Counted from the first letter of the stretch, positions 46,965 through 54,593 are shown. The stretch: DNA of 64,000 nt from Nocardia uniformis NBRC 13702 (GCF_001613345.1 NZ_BDCE01000108.1:1-64000); one strand, 5' to 3'. Translations and numbers: made by a program. The notes: a model not told the origin generated them from the letters alone.

Positions 46965-47007
46965 CCCGTGTTGGTCGTGCACTGTTGAAGGTGGCGACCA
47001 ACACGGG
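46965..47007 (+). terminator. hairpin after thiC overlapping the next ribosome site
   Basis: Perfect 13-base arms CCCGTGTTGGTCG (46965-46977) and CGACCAACACGGG (46995-47007) enclose a 17-base loop, 13 bases after the thiC stop. The right arm's GGG is the start of the GGGAGG ribosome site of the small ORF at 47017. It may be a terminator, or a structure that hides that ribosome site, or both. Confidence 0.7.
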
Positions 47008-47016
47008 AGGTGGACA

Positions 47017-47166
47017 ATGACGGCTACACCGCCTGATCCACAAGACAACTCATTCCATCGAACAAGGGCATCCTCCAAGATTGCCCTCCACTTCGAGCGC
47101 GCCCAACGGTGGGACGCGGTCGCACACGCGGCGCAGCTACATCGCGCCCAAAAAGTCGGCGCGTGA
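47017..47166 (+). CDS. small hypothetical protein downstream of thiC
   Basis: The 49-residue ORF begins ATG after GGGAGGTGGACA, an excellent ribosome site. The product starts MTATPPDPQDNSFHRT and has a helical second half with IALHFERAQRWDAVAHAAQ. It is basic, soluble and without Cys, and unlike any family I know. The strong ribosome site and the preceding perfect hairpin argue that it is real. It ends 53 bases before the stop of the convergent VOC gene. Confidence 0.5.
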   Translation: MTATPPDPQDNSFHRTRASSKIALHFERAQRWDAVAHAAQLHRAQKVGA

Positions 47167-47219
47167 CGGATGATCTCGTCCACTCCGGTGAGTGGCGAGC
47201 GCAGATGCGCGCGGCCGAT

Positions 47220-47627
47220 TCAGGCGAGCGCCGAGATCTGCTGCACGCCCCAGCTGTTCCCATCCGGGTCGTCGAAGAATACGAAGCCGACATTGTCGAG
47301 CGGATCGGGCATGGGCCTGGGATTCTCGCCCAAGACCTGGATATCGCTGACCGCGACGCCGCGCGCGACCAACTCGGCATGCGCCTGTTTCAGGTCGGGC
47401 ACCACCAGTTGCAGGCCCTTGATCGAGCCCGGTTCCATCTTGGGCACCGCACCCTCGCCGATCACAATGGAGCAACCGGATCCGGGCGGGGTGAGCTGCA
47501 CGACCCGTACACCGTCGGCGATCTTCGTGTCGTGGTCGACGGTGAAGCCGAGCTGATTGCTGTAGAAATCCTTGGCGCGGTCCACGTCCGTCACCGGAAC
47601 GATGACCACTTCGAGAGTCCAGTTCAT
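47220..47627 (-). CDS. VOC (glyoxalase/bleomycin resistance) superfamily protein
   Basis: The 135-residue protein has one pair of beta-alpha-beta-beta-beta modules: TLEVVIVPVTDVDRAKDFYSNQLGFTVDHD and GLQLVVPDLKQAHAELVARGV..GFVFFDDPDGNSWGVQQIS. The terminal DPDGN and the N-terminal YSNQLGF are typical of glyoxalase-like VOC proteins. Metal ligands are not certain. The ATG at 47627 follows GGAGG. It lies 68 bases downstream of a TetR gene on the same strand and may be read through from it. Substrate unknown. Confidence 0.9.
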   Translation of the reverse strand: MNWTLEVVIVPVTDVDRAKDFYSNQLGFTVDHDTKIADGVRVVQLTPPGSGCSIVIGEGAVPKMEPGSIKGLQLVVPDLKQAHAELVARGVAVSDIQVLGENPRPMPDPLDNVGFVFFDDPDGNSWGVQQISALA

Positions 47628-47695
47628 GGGTCCTCCGTTTCGAGGCGATCCCCCCGTCGAAACGATAGTTCTCGCAAGGGAATCCGCGCTGGATT

Positions 47696-48343
47696 TCAGC
47701 GGCCCGGCTGCCAGCGTCCGGCGAATTCGCCCGGCTCCGGCGCCGGGCCCGGGAGTTTTCCCGAGGCGGCGAGCCCGTCCACCAGCATGGCCAGAATGCG
47801 ACGGCGCAGCTGTGCGGAGCGGGTTTTGTCGGGCAGGGTGATGGCGGCACAGGCCTCGAGGATCAGGCCGAGGTCGGCGGTGGTGACACCGGCGCGCAGG
47901 CGGCCGGATTCGTGGGCGCGACGAATGATCTCGTCGTTCAACTCCCCCGCGCGCTGTACGTCCGGAAACATCGAGGGTTCCGGGGTGAAGGTGCCCGCCA
48001 AATGCGTGGTGAGCGAGTGGACATCCGCGTCCACCACCCGTTCCAGGAAGTCCACCAGCGCCTGCCAACCGTCGGAATCCCGCAGCGCCGCTTCGGCTTC
48101 GGTGTTGTAGCGGCGTAGCCCCTCGTGGCAGAGGGTGCGCAGCAGCACCTCCTTGCTGGAGTAGCGGCGGTACAGGGCGCTGATGCCGACGCCCGCGCGT
48201 TCGGCGACGGCGGCGATGGGGGCGGCGGCATCGGCGAGGAAGACCTCGCGGGCGGCCTCCAGGATGCGTTCATCATTGCGGGCGGCCTGGGCCTTGCGGC
48301 CGGGCAGGGCGCGCTGAGCTGGTACTTCAACGGTTTCGGGCAT
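47696..48343 (-). CDS. TetR-family regulator of the epoxide hydrolase
   Basis: The 215-residue regulator has HTH RILEAAREVFLADAAAPIAAVAERAGVGISALYRRYSSKEVLLRTL (about 25-70) and a helical C-terminal domain. It is divergent from the epoxide hydrolase gene. The 87-base gap between the start codons contains a fourfold palindromic operator (48364-48413), which would let this protein repress both genes. The inducer is probably an epoxide or aromatic metabolite, by inference from the neighbour only. Confidence 0.9.
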   Translation of the reverse strand: MPETVEVPAQRALPGRKAQAARNDERILEAAREVFLADAAAPIAAVAERAGVGISALYRRYSSKEVLLRTLCHEGLRRYNTEAEAALRDSDGWQALVDFLERVVDADVHSLTTHLAGTFTPEPSMFPDVQRAGELNDEIIRRAHESGRLRAGVTTADLGLILEACAAITLPDKTRSAQLRRRILAMLVDGLAASGKLPGPAPEPGEFAGRWQPGR

Positions 48344-48363
48344 GACTTCACCATAACACTTGA

Positions 48364-48413
48364 AACGGAATGCTCCGTTCTGTTACGGTTAGAACAGAAC
48401 GAAACATTCCGTT
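48364..48413. promoter_or_regulatory. nested-dyad operator between tetR and epoxide hydrolase
   Basis: The outer arms AACGGAATG (48364-48372) and CATTCCGTT (48405-48413) and inner arms GTTCTGTT (48377-48384) and AACAGAAC (48393-48400) share one centre of symmetry. All four are perfect. Each half also contains a small local dyad (CGGAATGCTCCG), so two TetR dimers could bind side by side. Confidence 0.75.
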
Positions 48414-48430
48414 CCACAGAGGAGCTACAA

Positions 48431-49579
48431 ATGACTCACACCGCCGACGCCATCCGCCCCTTCCGCATCGACGTCCCCCAGGCTCAGCTCGACGACCTGG
48501 CCGACCGGCTGCGCCGGGCGCTGTGGCCGAACGAGCTGCCGGGTGTCGGCGACGCGTACGGCGTTTCCGGCGACCGGGTGCGGACCCTGGCCGAGTACTG
48601 GTTGGCGGAATTCGACTGGCGGGCACTGGAGGCCAAACTCAATGCCCATCCGCAATTCACCACCGAGATCGATGGCGAGGACATCCACTTCCTGCACATC
48701 CGGTCTTCGCGAGAGGATGCGACGCCGGTGATCCTCACGCACGGCTGGCCGGGTTCGGTGCTCGAGTACCTCGATGTCATTGCCCCGCTGACCGAACCCG
48801 AATCGGCCGAGGATCCGGCCTTCCACCTGGTCATCCCCTCGCTGCCCGGTTTCGGTTTCTCCGGCCCGACCCGCAGCACCGGGTGGAGCCGGTACCGCAC
48901 GGCGCAGGCGTGGGTCGAACTGATGAGCCGTCTCGGTTACGAGCAGTACGGCGCGATCGGCAATGACGGCGGCTCGATGGTCTCGCCGGAGATGGGCCGG
49001 ATCGCGCCGGACAAGGTGATCGGCGTCCATGTCACCCAGCTGTTCTCGTTCCCGTCCGGGGATCCGGCGGAGTTCGAGGGGATGTCCGAGGAGGATATGG
49101 CGGCGCTGCAGCACCTGCAGTGGTTCCACGAGAACAAGATGGCGTTCAACACCCTGCACAGCCAGCAGCCGCAGACCCTGGCCTACGCGCTGGCCGATTC
49201 GCCGCTGGGGCTACTCGGTTGGAACGCACAGCTTTTCGGTGAGGGCCTCGACGCGGAATTCGTGATCGGCAATGTGGCGATCTACTGGCTGACCGGGACC
49301 GCGGGTTCGTCCCTGCGCTTCTACTACGAGGACGCGCACACCGCCGAACACCCGACCGAGCCGACCACGGTGCCGACCGCGCTGGCCATGTTCAAGGGCG
49401 ATTTCCAGTCGATCCGCCGCTTCGCCGAGCGCGACCACAAGAACATCGTCCGCTGGAACTCCTATGACGCCGGATCCGAGACAGGTGGCCCGAACGACGC
49501 GGCCGGACACTACGCCGCACACGAAGCACCCGAGGTGATCGTCACCGACATCCGGGAGTTCTTCGGGCAGCTGCGCTGA
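48431..49579 (+). CDS. epoxide hydrolase (EHN-type alpha/beta hydrolase)
   Basis: The 382-residue enzyme has the N-terminal EHN domain (FRIDVPQAQLDDLADRLRRALWP, about 10-32, through WRALEAKLNAHPQF) and an alpha/beta hydrolase core. The oxyanion motif is HGWPGS (about 98). The nucleophile elbow is GNDGGS, with Asp rather than Ser as in true epoxide hydrolases. It also has SLPGFGFSGP and two Tyr-rich cap segments (IYWLTGTAGSSLRFYYED). The ATG follows GGAGCT. Expression is probably controlled by the divergent TetR. Confidence 0.93.
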   Translation: MTHTADAIRPFRIDVPQAQLDDLADRLRRALWPNELPGVGDAYGVSGDRVRTLAEYWLAEFDWRALEAKLNAHPQFTTEIDGEDIHFLHIRSSREDATPVILTHGWPGSVLEYLDVIAPLTEPESAEDPAFHLVIPSLPGFGFSGPTRSTGWSRYRTAQAWVELMSRLGYEQYGAIGNDGGSMVSPEMGRIAPDKVIGVHVTQLFSFPSGDPAEFEGMSEEDMAALQHLQWFHENKMAFNTLHSQQPQTLAYALADSPLGLLGWNAQLFGEGLDAEFVIGNVAIYWLTGTAGSSLRFYYEDAHTAEHPTEPTTVPTALAMFKGDFQSIRRFAERDHKNIVRWNSYDAGSETGGPNDAAGHYAAHEAPEVIVTDIREFFGQLR

Positions 49580-49594
49580 TCAGCGATAAGAACG

Positions 49595-49628
49595 CGTAGG
49601 GGCCGCGGCGACGACCGCGGCCCCTACG
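49595..49628 (+). terminator. epoxide hydrolase terminator
   Basis: Perfect 14-base arms CGTAGGGGCCGCGG (49595-49608) and CCGCGGCCCCTACG (49615-49628) enclose a six-base loop, 15 bases after the stop codon. Confidence 0.93.
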
Positions 49629-49636
49629 TCTCGGTC

Positions 49637-49773
49637 CGCGACAGCTGATTTCGCAAGAATCGGGGTAACTCACCGGGTAGGCCCAAATCGGCTCGACTCC
49701 AGCCGTCGGCACGCGTGCGAACAGTCGACGGCTCTGAACTGCGCGCTGAAGTCTCGGGGAGGCGGGGGAGCTC
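49637..49773 (-). repeat. dispersed repeat of about 140 bp, copy B
   Basis: The reverse complement of this segment aligns with 44596-44736, sharing GAGCTC, GCCTCCCCG, GACTTCAGCGC, ACGCGTGCCGACGG, GAGTTACCCC and GCGAAATC in the same order. On the minus strand it reads through as ELPRLPETSAR.., the counterpart of the lipase C-terminus. Confidence 0.8.
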
Positions 49774-49824
49774 AACGGCTCTCAGCCGCGCGCTGAAGTC
49801 TCGGCGAGGTGGGGAACCGAGCTC
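49774..49824 (-). repeat. dispersed repeat, truncated copy C
   Basis: About 50 bases repeat the first part of copy B in tandem. On the minus strand they start at GAGCTC (49824-49819), followed by GAGACTTCAGCGCGCGGCTG and AGAGCC. The copy stops where copy B begins. The rest of the 340-base gap (49580-49922) holds only the terminator and the promoter region of the next gene. Confidence 0.75.
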
Positions 49825-49922
49825 CTGACGTATGTCTGCGAGACGCACGACGATGGTTCCCGGGACTCTCCGTTGATGTACTGAATTCAACAAAGTCACA
49901 ACGGATTTCAAGGAGCACGACA

Positions 49923-50546
49923 ATGCGAGTAGCTATTTTCGGATCCACCGGCACCCTCGGCCGCCACGTCGTCACCGGGGCGCTCGAACAGGGTCATGAG
50001 GTCACCGCTTTCACCCGGTCCGCCGCGAATGTCAGCACCACCCATGAGCGACTGCGCGTGGTGGTGGGCGATGTGCTCGATCCGGCCGCGGTCGAGCAGG
50101 CGGTCATCGGCCAGGACGCCGTTATCGTCTGCCTCGGTTCCGGCCGCAAGGGCGTGGTGCGCGCCGAGGGCACCCGCACCGTGATGGCGGCCATGGAGCG
50201 GACCGGGGTGAAGCGGCTCATCTGCCAGACCACGCTGGGCGCGGGCGACAGCCACGGGAATCTGAACTTCCTGTGGAAGTACATCCTGTTCGGGATGCTG
50301 CTGCGCAAGGCCATGGCCGACCACAATGTGCAGGAGGGGTACGTGCGGGCTTCCGATCTGGAGTGGACCATTGTGCGACCCAGTGCCTTCACCGACGGCC
50401 CGCGCACGGGTGCGTACAAGCGCGATTTCGGAGTCGGTGCGAAGGGGCTCGAACTGAAGATCTCGCGAGCGGATATCGCGGCGTTCCTGGTGGAACAGCT
50501 CGATGACCCGACCTATGTGCGGCGCACCCCGGCGATCTCGAATTGA
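49923..50546 (+). CDS. NAD(P)H-binding (NmrA/SDR-like) oxidoreductase
   Basis: The 207-residue atypical short-chain dehydrogenase has a Rossmann motif at the very N-terminus (MRVAIFGSTGTLGRHVVTGALEQGHEVTAFTR), GDVLDPAAVEQAV, and LEWTIVRPSAFTDGP near 155. It lacks the YxxxK pair of classical SDRs, as is usual in NAD(P)H-binding sensor or reductase relatives of biliverdin reductase B. The ATG follows AAGGAG. Just upstream is GTTGATGTACTGAATTCAAC, a partial dyad in the promoter zone. Substrate unknown. Confidence 0.9.
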   Translation: MRVAIFGSTGTLGRHVVTGALEQGHEVTAFTRSAANVSTTHERLRVVVGDVLDPAAVEQAVIGQDAVIVCLGSGRKGVVRAEGTRTVMAAMERTGVKRLICQTTLGAGDSHGNLNFLWKYILFGMLLRKAMADHNVQEGYVRASDLEWTIVRPSAFTDGPRTGAYKRDFGVGAKGLELKISRADIAAFLVEQLDDPTYVRRTPAISN

Positions 50547-50606
50547 GCTGACCGGCAATGGGTCCCGGCCTCGCCGCAGCACCTACACCTGCTTCCTGCG
50601 CATCCC

Positions 50607-50695
50607 GTCATTCCGGCGCGCTTTTGGCCGGAATCCACACCGTGAGCTGCGGGCCTCGGGGGTGTGGATCCCGGCCAAAAGCATGCCGGGATGAC
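50607..50695. repeat. REP-like paired hairpin element, copy 6
   Basis: The left arm at 50607-50638 is of the ATTCCGG type (GTCATTCCGGC..GGCCGGAATCCAC). The right arm at 50664-50695 is of the ATCCCGG type (GTGGATCCCGGC..GCCGGGATGAC). The left/right assignment is the opposite of copies 2-4 and 7. It lies between convergent genes. Confidence 0.92.
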
Positions 50696-50757
50696 GAAGA
50701 GGGCAGCACGCCGAGGTGACGGGATTCGGGATCGGGACGTAGGGACGGGGATTCCCC

Positions 50758-51906
50758 TCAGGCGTGTTCGTGGATATCGCCCCAGGCGGGGAACGGGTCG
50801 GGGTAGCTCGCCCAGACCTGTTGTCCCGCAGCGAATTCAGCGTCCGTGAGCAGGGCCGCGTCGAGCAACCCGCGTACCTTCTCGCGGTCCAGCTTCACAC
50901 CGATGAAGACGATCTCCGATCCGGGCACCTCGTTCAGCGCGGACCAGAACGCGGCGGGTTCGAAGGTGAGGTTCGGTCCGGCCTGCGACCAGATGGCGAC
51001 CATATCGGCGCGGCTGGCGAGCCAGCAGAAACCCTTGCTGCGCAAGAGGCCTCGCAGCTGAGTCAGGGCGTCGTCGAGGCGCTCGGGGTGGAACGGCCGC
51101 TCGGCGGTGTAGGTGAGGCTGCGAATACCGTATTCCTCCGTCTCCGGGGTGTGCCCGCCCGCCAATTCCTCATCCCAGCCCGCGGTTTCGGCGGCGAGGT
51201 CCGGATTGAACAGACCGGTATCGAGCACTTCCGCCAGATCGACCGAGCCGTTGACCGCACGCAGGATCTTGGCCTGGGGATTGAGGCGGCGAATGGTGGC
51301 CTCCACACTGCCGACCGCATTGGCACTCACCAGGTCGGTCTTGGAGATGATCAGCACGTCGGCGAACTCCACCTGATCGACGAGCAGGTCGGAGATGGTG
51401 CGCGCATCACCCTCGCCCGCCTGCATTTCCCGATCCTCCAGGGATTGCCCGCGCACCACCTCGGGCAGGAAGGTGGAGGCGTCGACCACGGTCACCATGG
51501 TGTCGAGCCGGGCGACATCGCCCAGTTTGAACCCGTCCTCGAATTCCCATTCGAAGGTGGCGGCCACCGGCATGGGTTCGGAGATTCCGGTGGATTCGAT
51601 CACCAGCTGGTCGAAGCGCCCCTCGCGCGCGAGCTTGCCGACCGATTCGATGAGGTCCTCGCGCAGCGTGCAGCAGATGCAGCCATTGGTGAGCTCGACC
51701 AGTTTCTCCTCGGTCCGATCCAGGTGCCCCTGCCCCGCGACCAGCGCGGCATCGATATTCACCTCGCTCATGTCATTGACAATGACCGCCACCCGACGGC
51801 CCTCGCGATTGGCCAGGATGTGGTTGAGCAAGGTGGTCTTCCCGGCACCGAGAAAGCCGGAAAGCACGGTTACGGGCAGCGGGGCGATGGGCTGGGCTGA
51901 GGTCAT
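50758..51906 (-). CDS. CobW/COG0523-family GTP-dependent metal chaperone
   Basis: The 382-residue GTPase has Walker A SGFLGAGKTTLLNHIL (about 15-30), the metal-binding CxCC motif GCICCTLRED (about 75-84), the Walker B-like ESTGISEP and the base-recognition SKTD. The CobW C-terminal domain (about 260-360) begins YGIRSLTYTAERPFHPERL. Such proteins insert or allocate zinc (ZigA/YeiR type), especially when zinc is scarce. A Zur-like operator covers the -10 directly before the ATG, which fits zinc-starvation control. The transcript looks leaderless. Confidence 0.92.
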   Translation of the reverse strand: MTSAQPIAPLPVTVLSGFLGAGKTTLLNHILANREGRRVAVIVNDMSEVNIDAALVAGQGHLDRTEEKLVELTNGCICCTLREDLIESVGKLAREGRFDQLVIESTGISEPMPVAATFEWEFEDGFKLGDVARLDTMVTVVDASTFLPEVVRGQSLEDREMQAGEGDARTISDLLVDQVEFADVLIISKTDLVSANAVGSVEATIRRLNPQAKILRAVNGSVDLAEVLDTGLFNPDLAAETAGWDEELAGGHTPETEEYGIRSLTYTAERPFHPERLDDALTQLRGLLRSKGFCWLASRADMVAIWSQAGPNLTFEPAAFWSALNEVPGSEIVFIGVKLDREKVRGLLDAALLTDAEFAAGQQVWASYPDPFPAWGDIHEHA

Positions 51907-51910
51907 ATCT

Positions 51911-51930
51911 TAATGGTAACGGTTTTCATT
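51911..51930 (-). promoter_or_regulatory. Zur-like operator over a leaderless promoter
   Basis: On the minus strand AATGAAAACCGTTACCATTA (51930-51911) matches the mycobacterial Zur box pattern (AATGAAAATCATTTTCATT type) in spacing and in both half-sites, with some divergence in the centre. TACCAT (51918-51913) inside it is a -10 whose end lies six bases from the ATG at 51906, with no Shine-Dalgarno. It occupies the short space between the divergent cobW-like gene and thiD. Confidence 0.65.
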
Positions 51931-51986
51931 TGCAGAACTGCGGCGGGGCTCCCGCTCCGGGCCGCACGCCACGTAGGGTCTGGTGC

Positions 51987-52829
51987 GTGGAACTGCTACC
52001 GCTGACTCCGAATGGCAAGACTCCGGTTCGCGTGCTCACCATTGCCGGAACCGACTCCGGCGGCGGCGCGGGAATTCAGGCCGACAGCCGCACCATGGCC
52101 ATGTGCGGGGTACACGCGTGTGTGGCGGTGGCCGCGGTGACGGTGCAGAACACACTGGGTGTCAGCGGTTTCCACGAGATCCCGGCGCATATCGTGGCCG
52201 ACCAGGTGCGGACCGTGGTCACCGATATCGGGATCGGGGCGGCCAAGACCGGGATGCTGGCGTCGACGGCGATTATCGAAGCCGTGGCGGGGGTGTGCCG
52301 GGAGGTCGGAATCGGGCGCGACGGCGACATCCCACTCGTCGTGGACCCGGTGGCGGCGTCCATGCACGGCGATCCGCTGCTGCACGCCGAGGCCCTGGAT
52401 GCCGTGCGGTACACGCTGTTTCCGCTGGCCACCGTGGTCACACCCAATCTCGACGAGGTGCGGCTCCTGACCGGCATCGAGGTGATCGATGATCGCACCG
52501 CCCGGCAGGCCGCCGAGGCGTTGCACGCGCTCGGGCCGCGCTGGGCGATTGTGAAGGGCGGGCACCTGCGCGGGTCGGCCAATAGCCCCGACCTGCTGTT
52601 CGACGGTGAGACCTTCCATGAGATCACCGCCTCGCGCATTCCCACCGGCAATGACCACGGCGGCGGCGACACCATGGCCGCGGCCCTGGCCTGCGCTCTC
52701 GCGCACGGATATTCGGTGCCCGATGCCTTCTCCTTCGCCAAGGAGTGGACGCGGCGCTGTCTCGAAGCCGCCTACGACCTGGGTGCCGGCCACGGCCCGG
52801 TCTCCCCGCTCTGGCGATTGCACGAGTGA
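51987..52829 (+). CDS. thiD: hydroxymethylpyrimidine/phosphomethylpyrimidine kinase
   Basis: The enzyme phosphorylates the pyrimidine made by ThiC to its diphosphate. The 280-residue ribokinase-fold protein has VLTIAGTDSGGGAGIQADSRTM (about 14-35), AAKTGMLAS, VDPVAASMHGDPLL and NLDEVRLLTG. The C-terminal anion hole reads NDHGGGDTMAA where the E. coli-type enzyme has HGTGCT, so the usual Cys is absent. The GTG at 51987 is chosen because further upstream codons overlap the neighbouring promoter. It is separated by 5 kb from thiC, as in the Rv0423c/Rv0422c region but with insertions. Confidence 0.94.
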   Translation: MELLPLTPNGKTPVRVLTIAGTDSGGGAGIQADSRTMAMCGVHACVAVAAVTVQNTLGVSGFHEIPAHIVADQVRTVVTDIGIGAAKTGMLASTAIIEAVAGVCREVGIGRDGDIPLVVDPVAASMHGDPLLHAEALDAVRYTLFPLATVVTPNLDEVRLLTGIEVIDDRTARQAAEALHALGPRWAIVKGGHLRGSANSPDLLFDGETFHEITASRIPTGNDHGGGDTMAAALACALAHGYSVPDAFSFAKEWTRRCLEAAYDLGAGHGPVSPLWRLHE

Positions 52830-52853
52830 AGCTCGCAGCCCCCATCAAGACCG

Positions 52854-52887
52854 GTAGACGCCCGCTTCCTCGGAAGCGGGCGTCTAC
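52854..52887 (+). terminator. thiD terminator
   Basis: A 16-base perfect inverted repeat, GTAGACGCCCGCTTCC (52854-52869) and its complement (52872-52887), lies 24 bases after the thiD stop with a CCTCGG apex. Confidence 0.93.
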
Positions 52888-52946
52888 CTCGTTCGCGCGT
52901 CTTACGCTGAATTCACCACGAACACAGCACATTCAGGGATGTCGCC

Positions 52947-53114
52947 ATGGCCGATCCCATTCCGCTGAGCCCGCTACCGCTCAGCGACGCACACCGTGAA
53001 TCCTTCTGGCGTCGAGTCGGCTGGACCCCGAATCTCCCAGCGCGGGAACGCGAAGCGATCGAACAACGCTGGGATGACGAAACCATCGACCTGGCAGAGA
53101 CTTTCGGCTGGTAG
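52947..53114 (+). CDS. small hypothetical protein between thiD and the SDR gene
   Basis: The 55-codon ORF opens ATGGCCGATCC after AGGGAT and ends TAG at 53114. The product is MADPIPLSPLPLSDAHRESF continued by WRRVGWTPNLPAREREAIEQ and a terminal ..DETIDLAETFGW. It is hydrophilic with four Trp and an amphipathic middle. It follows the strong thiD terminator, so it has its own promoter if real. It converges with the next gene, five bases apart. No family recognised. Confidence 0.5.
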   Translation: MADPIPLSPLPLSDAHRESFWRRVGWTPNLPAREREAIEQRWDDETIDLAETFGW

Positions 53115-53119
53115 TCCGA

Positions 53120-53893
53120 TCAGACAAGGTGGTTGGCCCGCGCCCATTCCGCGAAGGTGGGACCGGCCAGGTACGCGTGCGCGCCGGGGAGCAGGGTGCC
53201 GTCCTCGAACTGCTCACGATCCGGGTTCTCCGGATCGCTGACCTCGACCACGCGAACCCCATTGCCGAGCCGCTCCGCGAGCAGGGCGGCCGCACCGGCC
53301 ATGGTCTCCGGCTGGGGTCCGGCAACCTCCAGGAACGGGCCGACGGCGATTTCGGCCGGACGCACGGCCAGATCGACCAGCGCCTCGGCAACCGTGCGCG
53401 CCGCGACCAACTGGGTGCGCATATTCGGCAGGTAGGCGACGTCGCCCTGGGTACCCCACCCCAGCATGACCTCGACCAGCTCGTGGAACTGCGCGGCCCG
53501 CAGAATCTGCGTCGGCAACGGCCCGTCGAGCAGTGCGCGCTCGTGGGCGAGCTTGGCGGCGTTGTAGCCCGCCTCGGATTTGTCGATGCCGACAATGGAC
53601 ACCGCGATCAAGCGCTCGACCCCGGCCGTGCTACCCGCTTCGTGCAGGTTGTGAGCGGAGGCGGTGAAGAACTCCGTGGCGATCCGCTGATCGGCGGACG
53701 GGGTGCTCGACGTGTCGATGACCACCTGTACACCGTCGAGGGCCTCGACCAGACCCGCGCCGGTTTCGATATCCACCCCATTGGCGCGGGAGAAGGCGAC
53801 GACCTCGTGGCCCTGCTCGTTCAGCACCTCCACCACGTGGCGTCCCAGCCGTCCGGTCGCTCCGGCCACCGCGATCTTCATCGACTTGCTCAT
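53120..53893 (-). CDS. NAD(P)H-binding atypical SDR (NmrA-like)
   Basis: The 257-residue protein has a Rossmann N-terminus (MKIAVAGATGRLGRHVVEVLNEQGHEVVAFSR, about 5-36), then VVIDTSSTPSADQ, IAVSIVGIDKSEAGYNAAKLAHE with a Tyr-x-x-x-Lys-like YNAAK, and LPTQILRAAQFHELVEVML. This suits a quinone-reductase or sensor-type SDR. The ATG at 53893 follows AAGGAG. Between it and the TetR gene lies an inverted repeat CGCGCGG-N9-CCGCGCG (53942-53964) that could be the TetR terminator or an operator. Confidence 0.9.
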   Translation of the reverse strand: MSKSMKIAVAGATGRLGRHVVEVLNEQGHEVVAFSRANGVDIETGAGLVEALDGVQVVIDTSSTPSADQRIATEFFTASAHNLHEAGSTAGVERLIAVSIVGIDKSEAGYNAAKLAHERALLDGPLPTQILRAAQFHELVEVMLGWGTQGDVAYLPNMRTQLVAARTVAEALVDLAVRPAEIAVGPFLEVAGPQPETMAGAAALLAERLGNGVRVVEVSDPENPDREQFEDGTLLPGAHAYLAGPTFAEWARANHLV

Positions 53894-53973
53894 GATCCCT
53901 GCTCCTTCGTCCTTGGTTTCTACAGAGACGACGAGGCAGCCCGCGCGGGTGTGACATCCGCGCGAAAATAATT

Positions 53974-54588
53974 TCAGCGCGGCGCGTGCAGGGCGCTGTG
54001 CAGGGTGTTCGCCCACTGCTGGACGATTTCCTTGCGCCGCAGGGAATCATCGGTGAGCACGTCGGCGAGCCCGAGCCCGCGCGCCAGGTCGAGGGTGGCC
54101 TGCACCAGATGGTGGGTCACCGGGTCGGTGTCGTCCACCCCGAGCGCCTCGACGGCCATCCGGTGCGAGATCCGACCGAAGCGCGCCTCCATCGGCACAA
54201 TTCGTTCGCGCAGCGCCGGATCGGCGGCGGCATGGGTCCACACCTGCAACGCTGCCTTGAACAGCGGCGTGGTGTAGGACTCGACGAGGGAGGCGACCAC
54301 CGCCTGGGTGCGGCCCGCACCCTCGGCTACCTCGCCCAGGGCGAGCGCCTCGGATTTGGATTGCGCCATCCGAGTTTCGAACATGTACTCCAGCGCGGCG
54401 GTGATCAGGTCCTCACGGGTGGGAAAGTGATGCTGGGCCGCACCGCGCGACACCCCGGCGCGTTCGGCGACCACGGCCACCGTGGCGGCCGCCCAGCCGG
54501 TTTCGGCGAGGCAGTCGATGGTGGCCTCCAGCAGCCGCTGCCGGGTGGCCCGGCTGCGGTCCTGCTTGGGCTCGTGGGGTGTCGCCAT
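53974..54588 (-). CDS. TetR-family regulator of the acyl-CoA carboxylase operon
   Basis: The 204-residue regulator has HTH RLLEATIDCLAETGWAAATVAVVAERAGVSRGAAQHHFPTREDLITAAL (about 19-67) and a helical C-terminal domain. It is the last gene of a seven-gene co-oriented run, five bases after the enoyl-CoA hydratase gene, so it is probably co-transcribed and regulates its own operon. The candidate operator is the palindrome at 63223-63238 before the first gene. An acyl-CoA intermediate is the likely ligand, by analogy with similar operons. Confidence 0.88.
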   Translation of the reverse strand: MATPHEPKQDRSRATRQRLLEATIDCLAETGWAAATVAVVAERAGVSRGAAQHHFPTREDLITAALEYMFETRMAQSKSEALALGEVAEGAGRTQAVVASLVESYTTPLFKAALQVWTHAAADPALRERIVPMEARFGRISHRMAVEALGVDDTDPVTHHLVQATLDLARGLGLADVLTDDSLRRKEIVQQWANTLHSALHAPR

Positions 54589-54593
54589 GATCG

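Noticed and set aside
47220..48068. VOC protein extended to 282 residues by an upstream in-frame start
   Set aside because: The extra N-terminal half is antisense-like Arg/Pro/His-rich sequence within the TetR gene; the ATG at 47627 with GGAGG gives the normal single-domain length.
49624..49923. 99-codon minus-strand frame with repeated RLPETSAR
   Set aside because: It is produced by the tandem copies of the dispersed repeat, overlaps a strong terminator, and has no ribosome site; treated as repeat DNA, not a gene.
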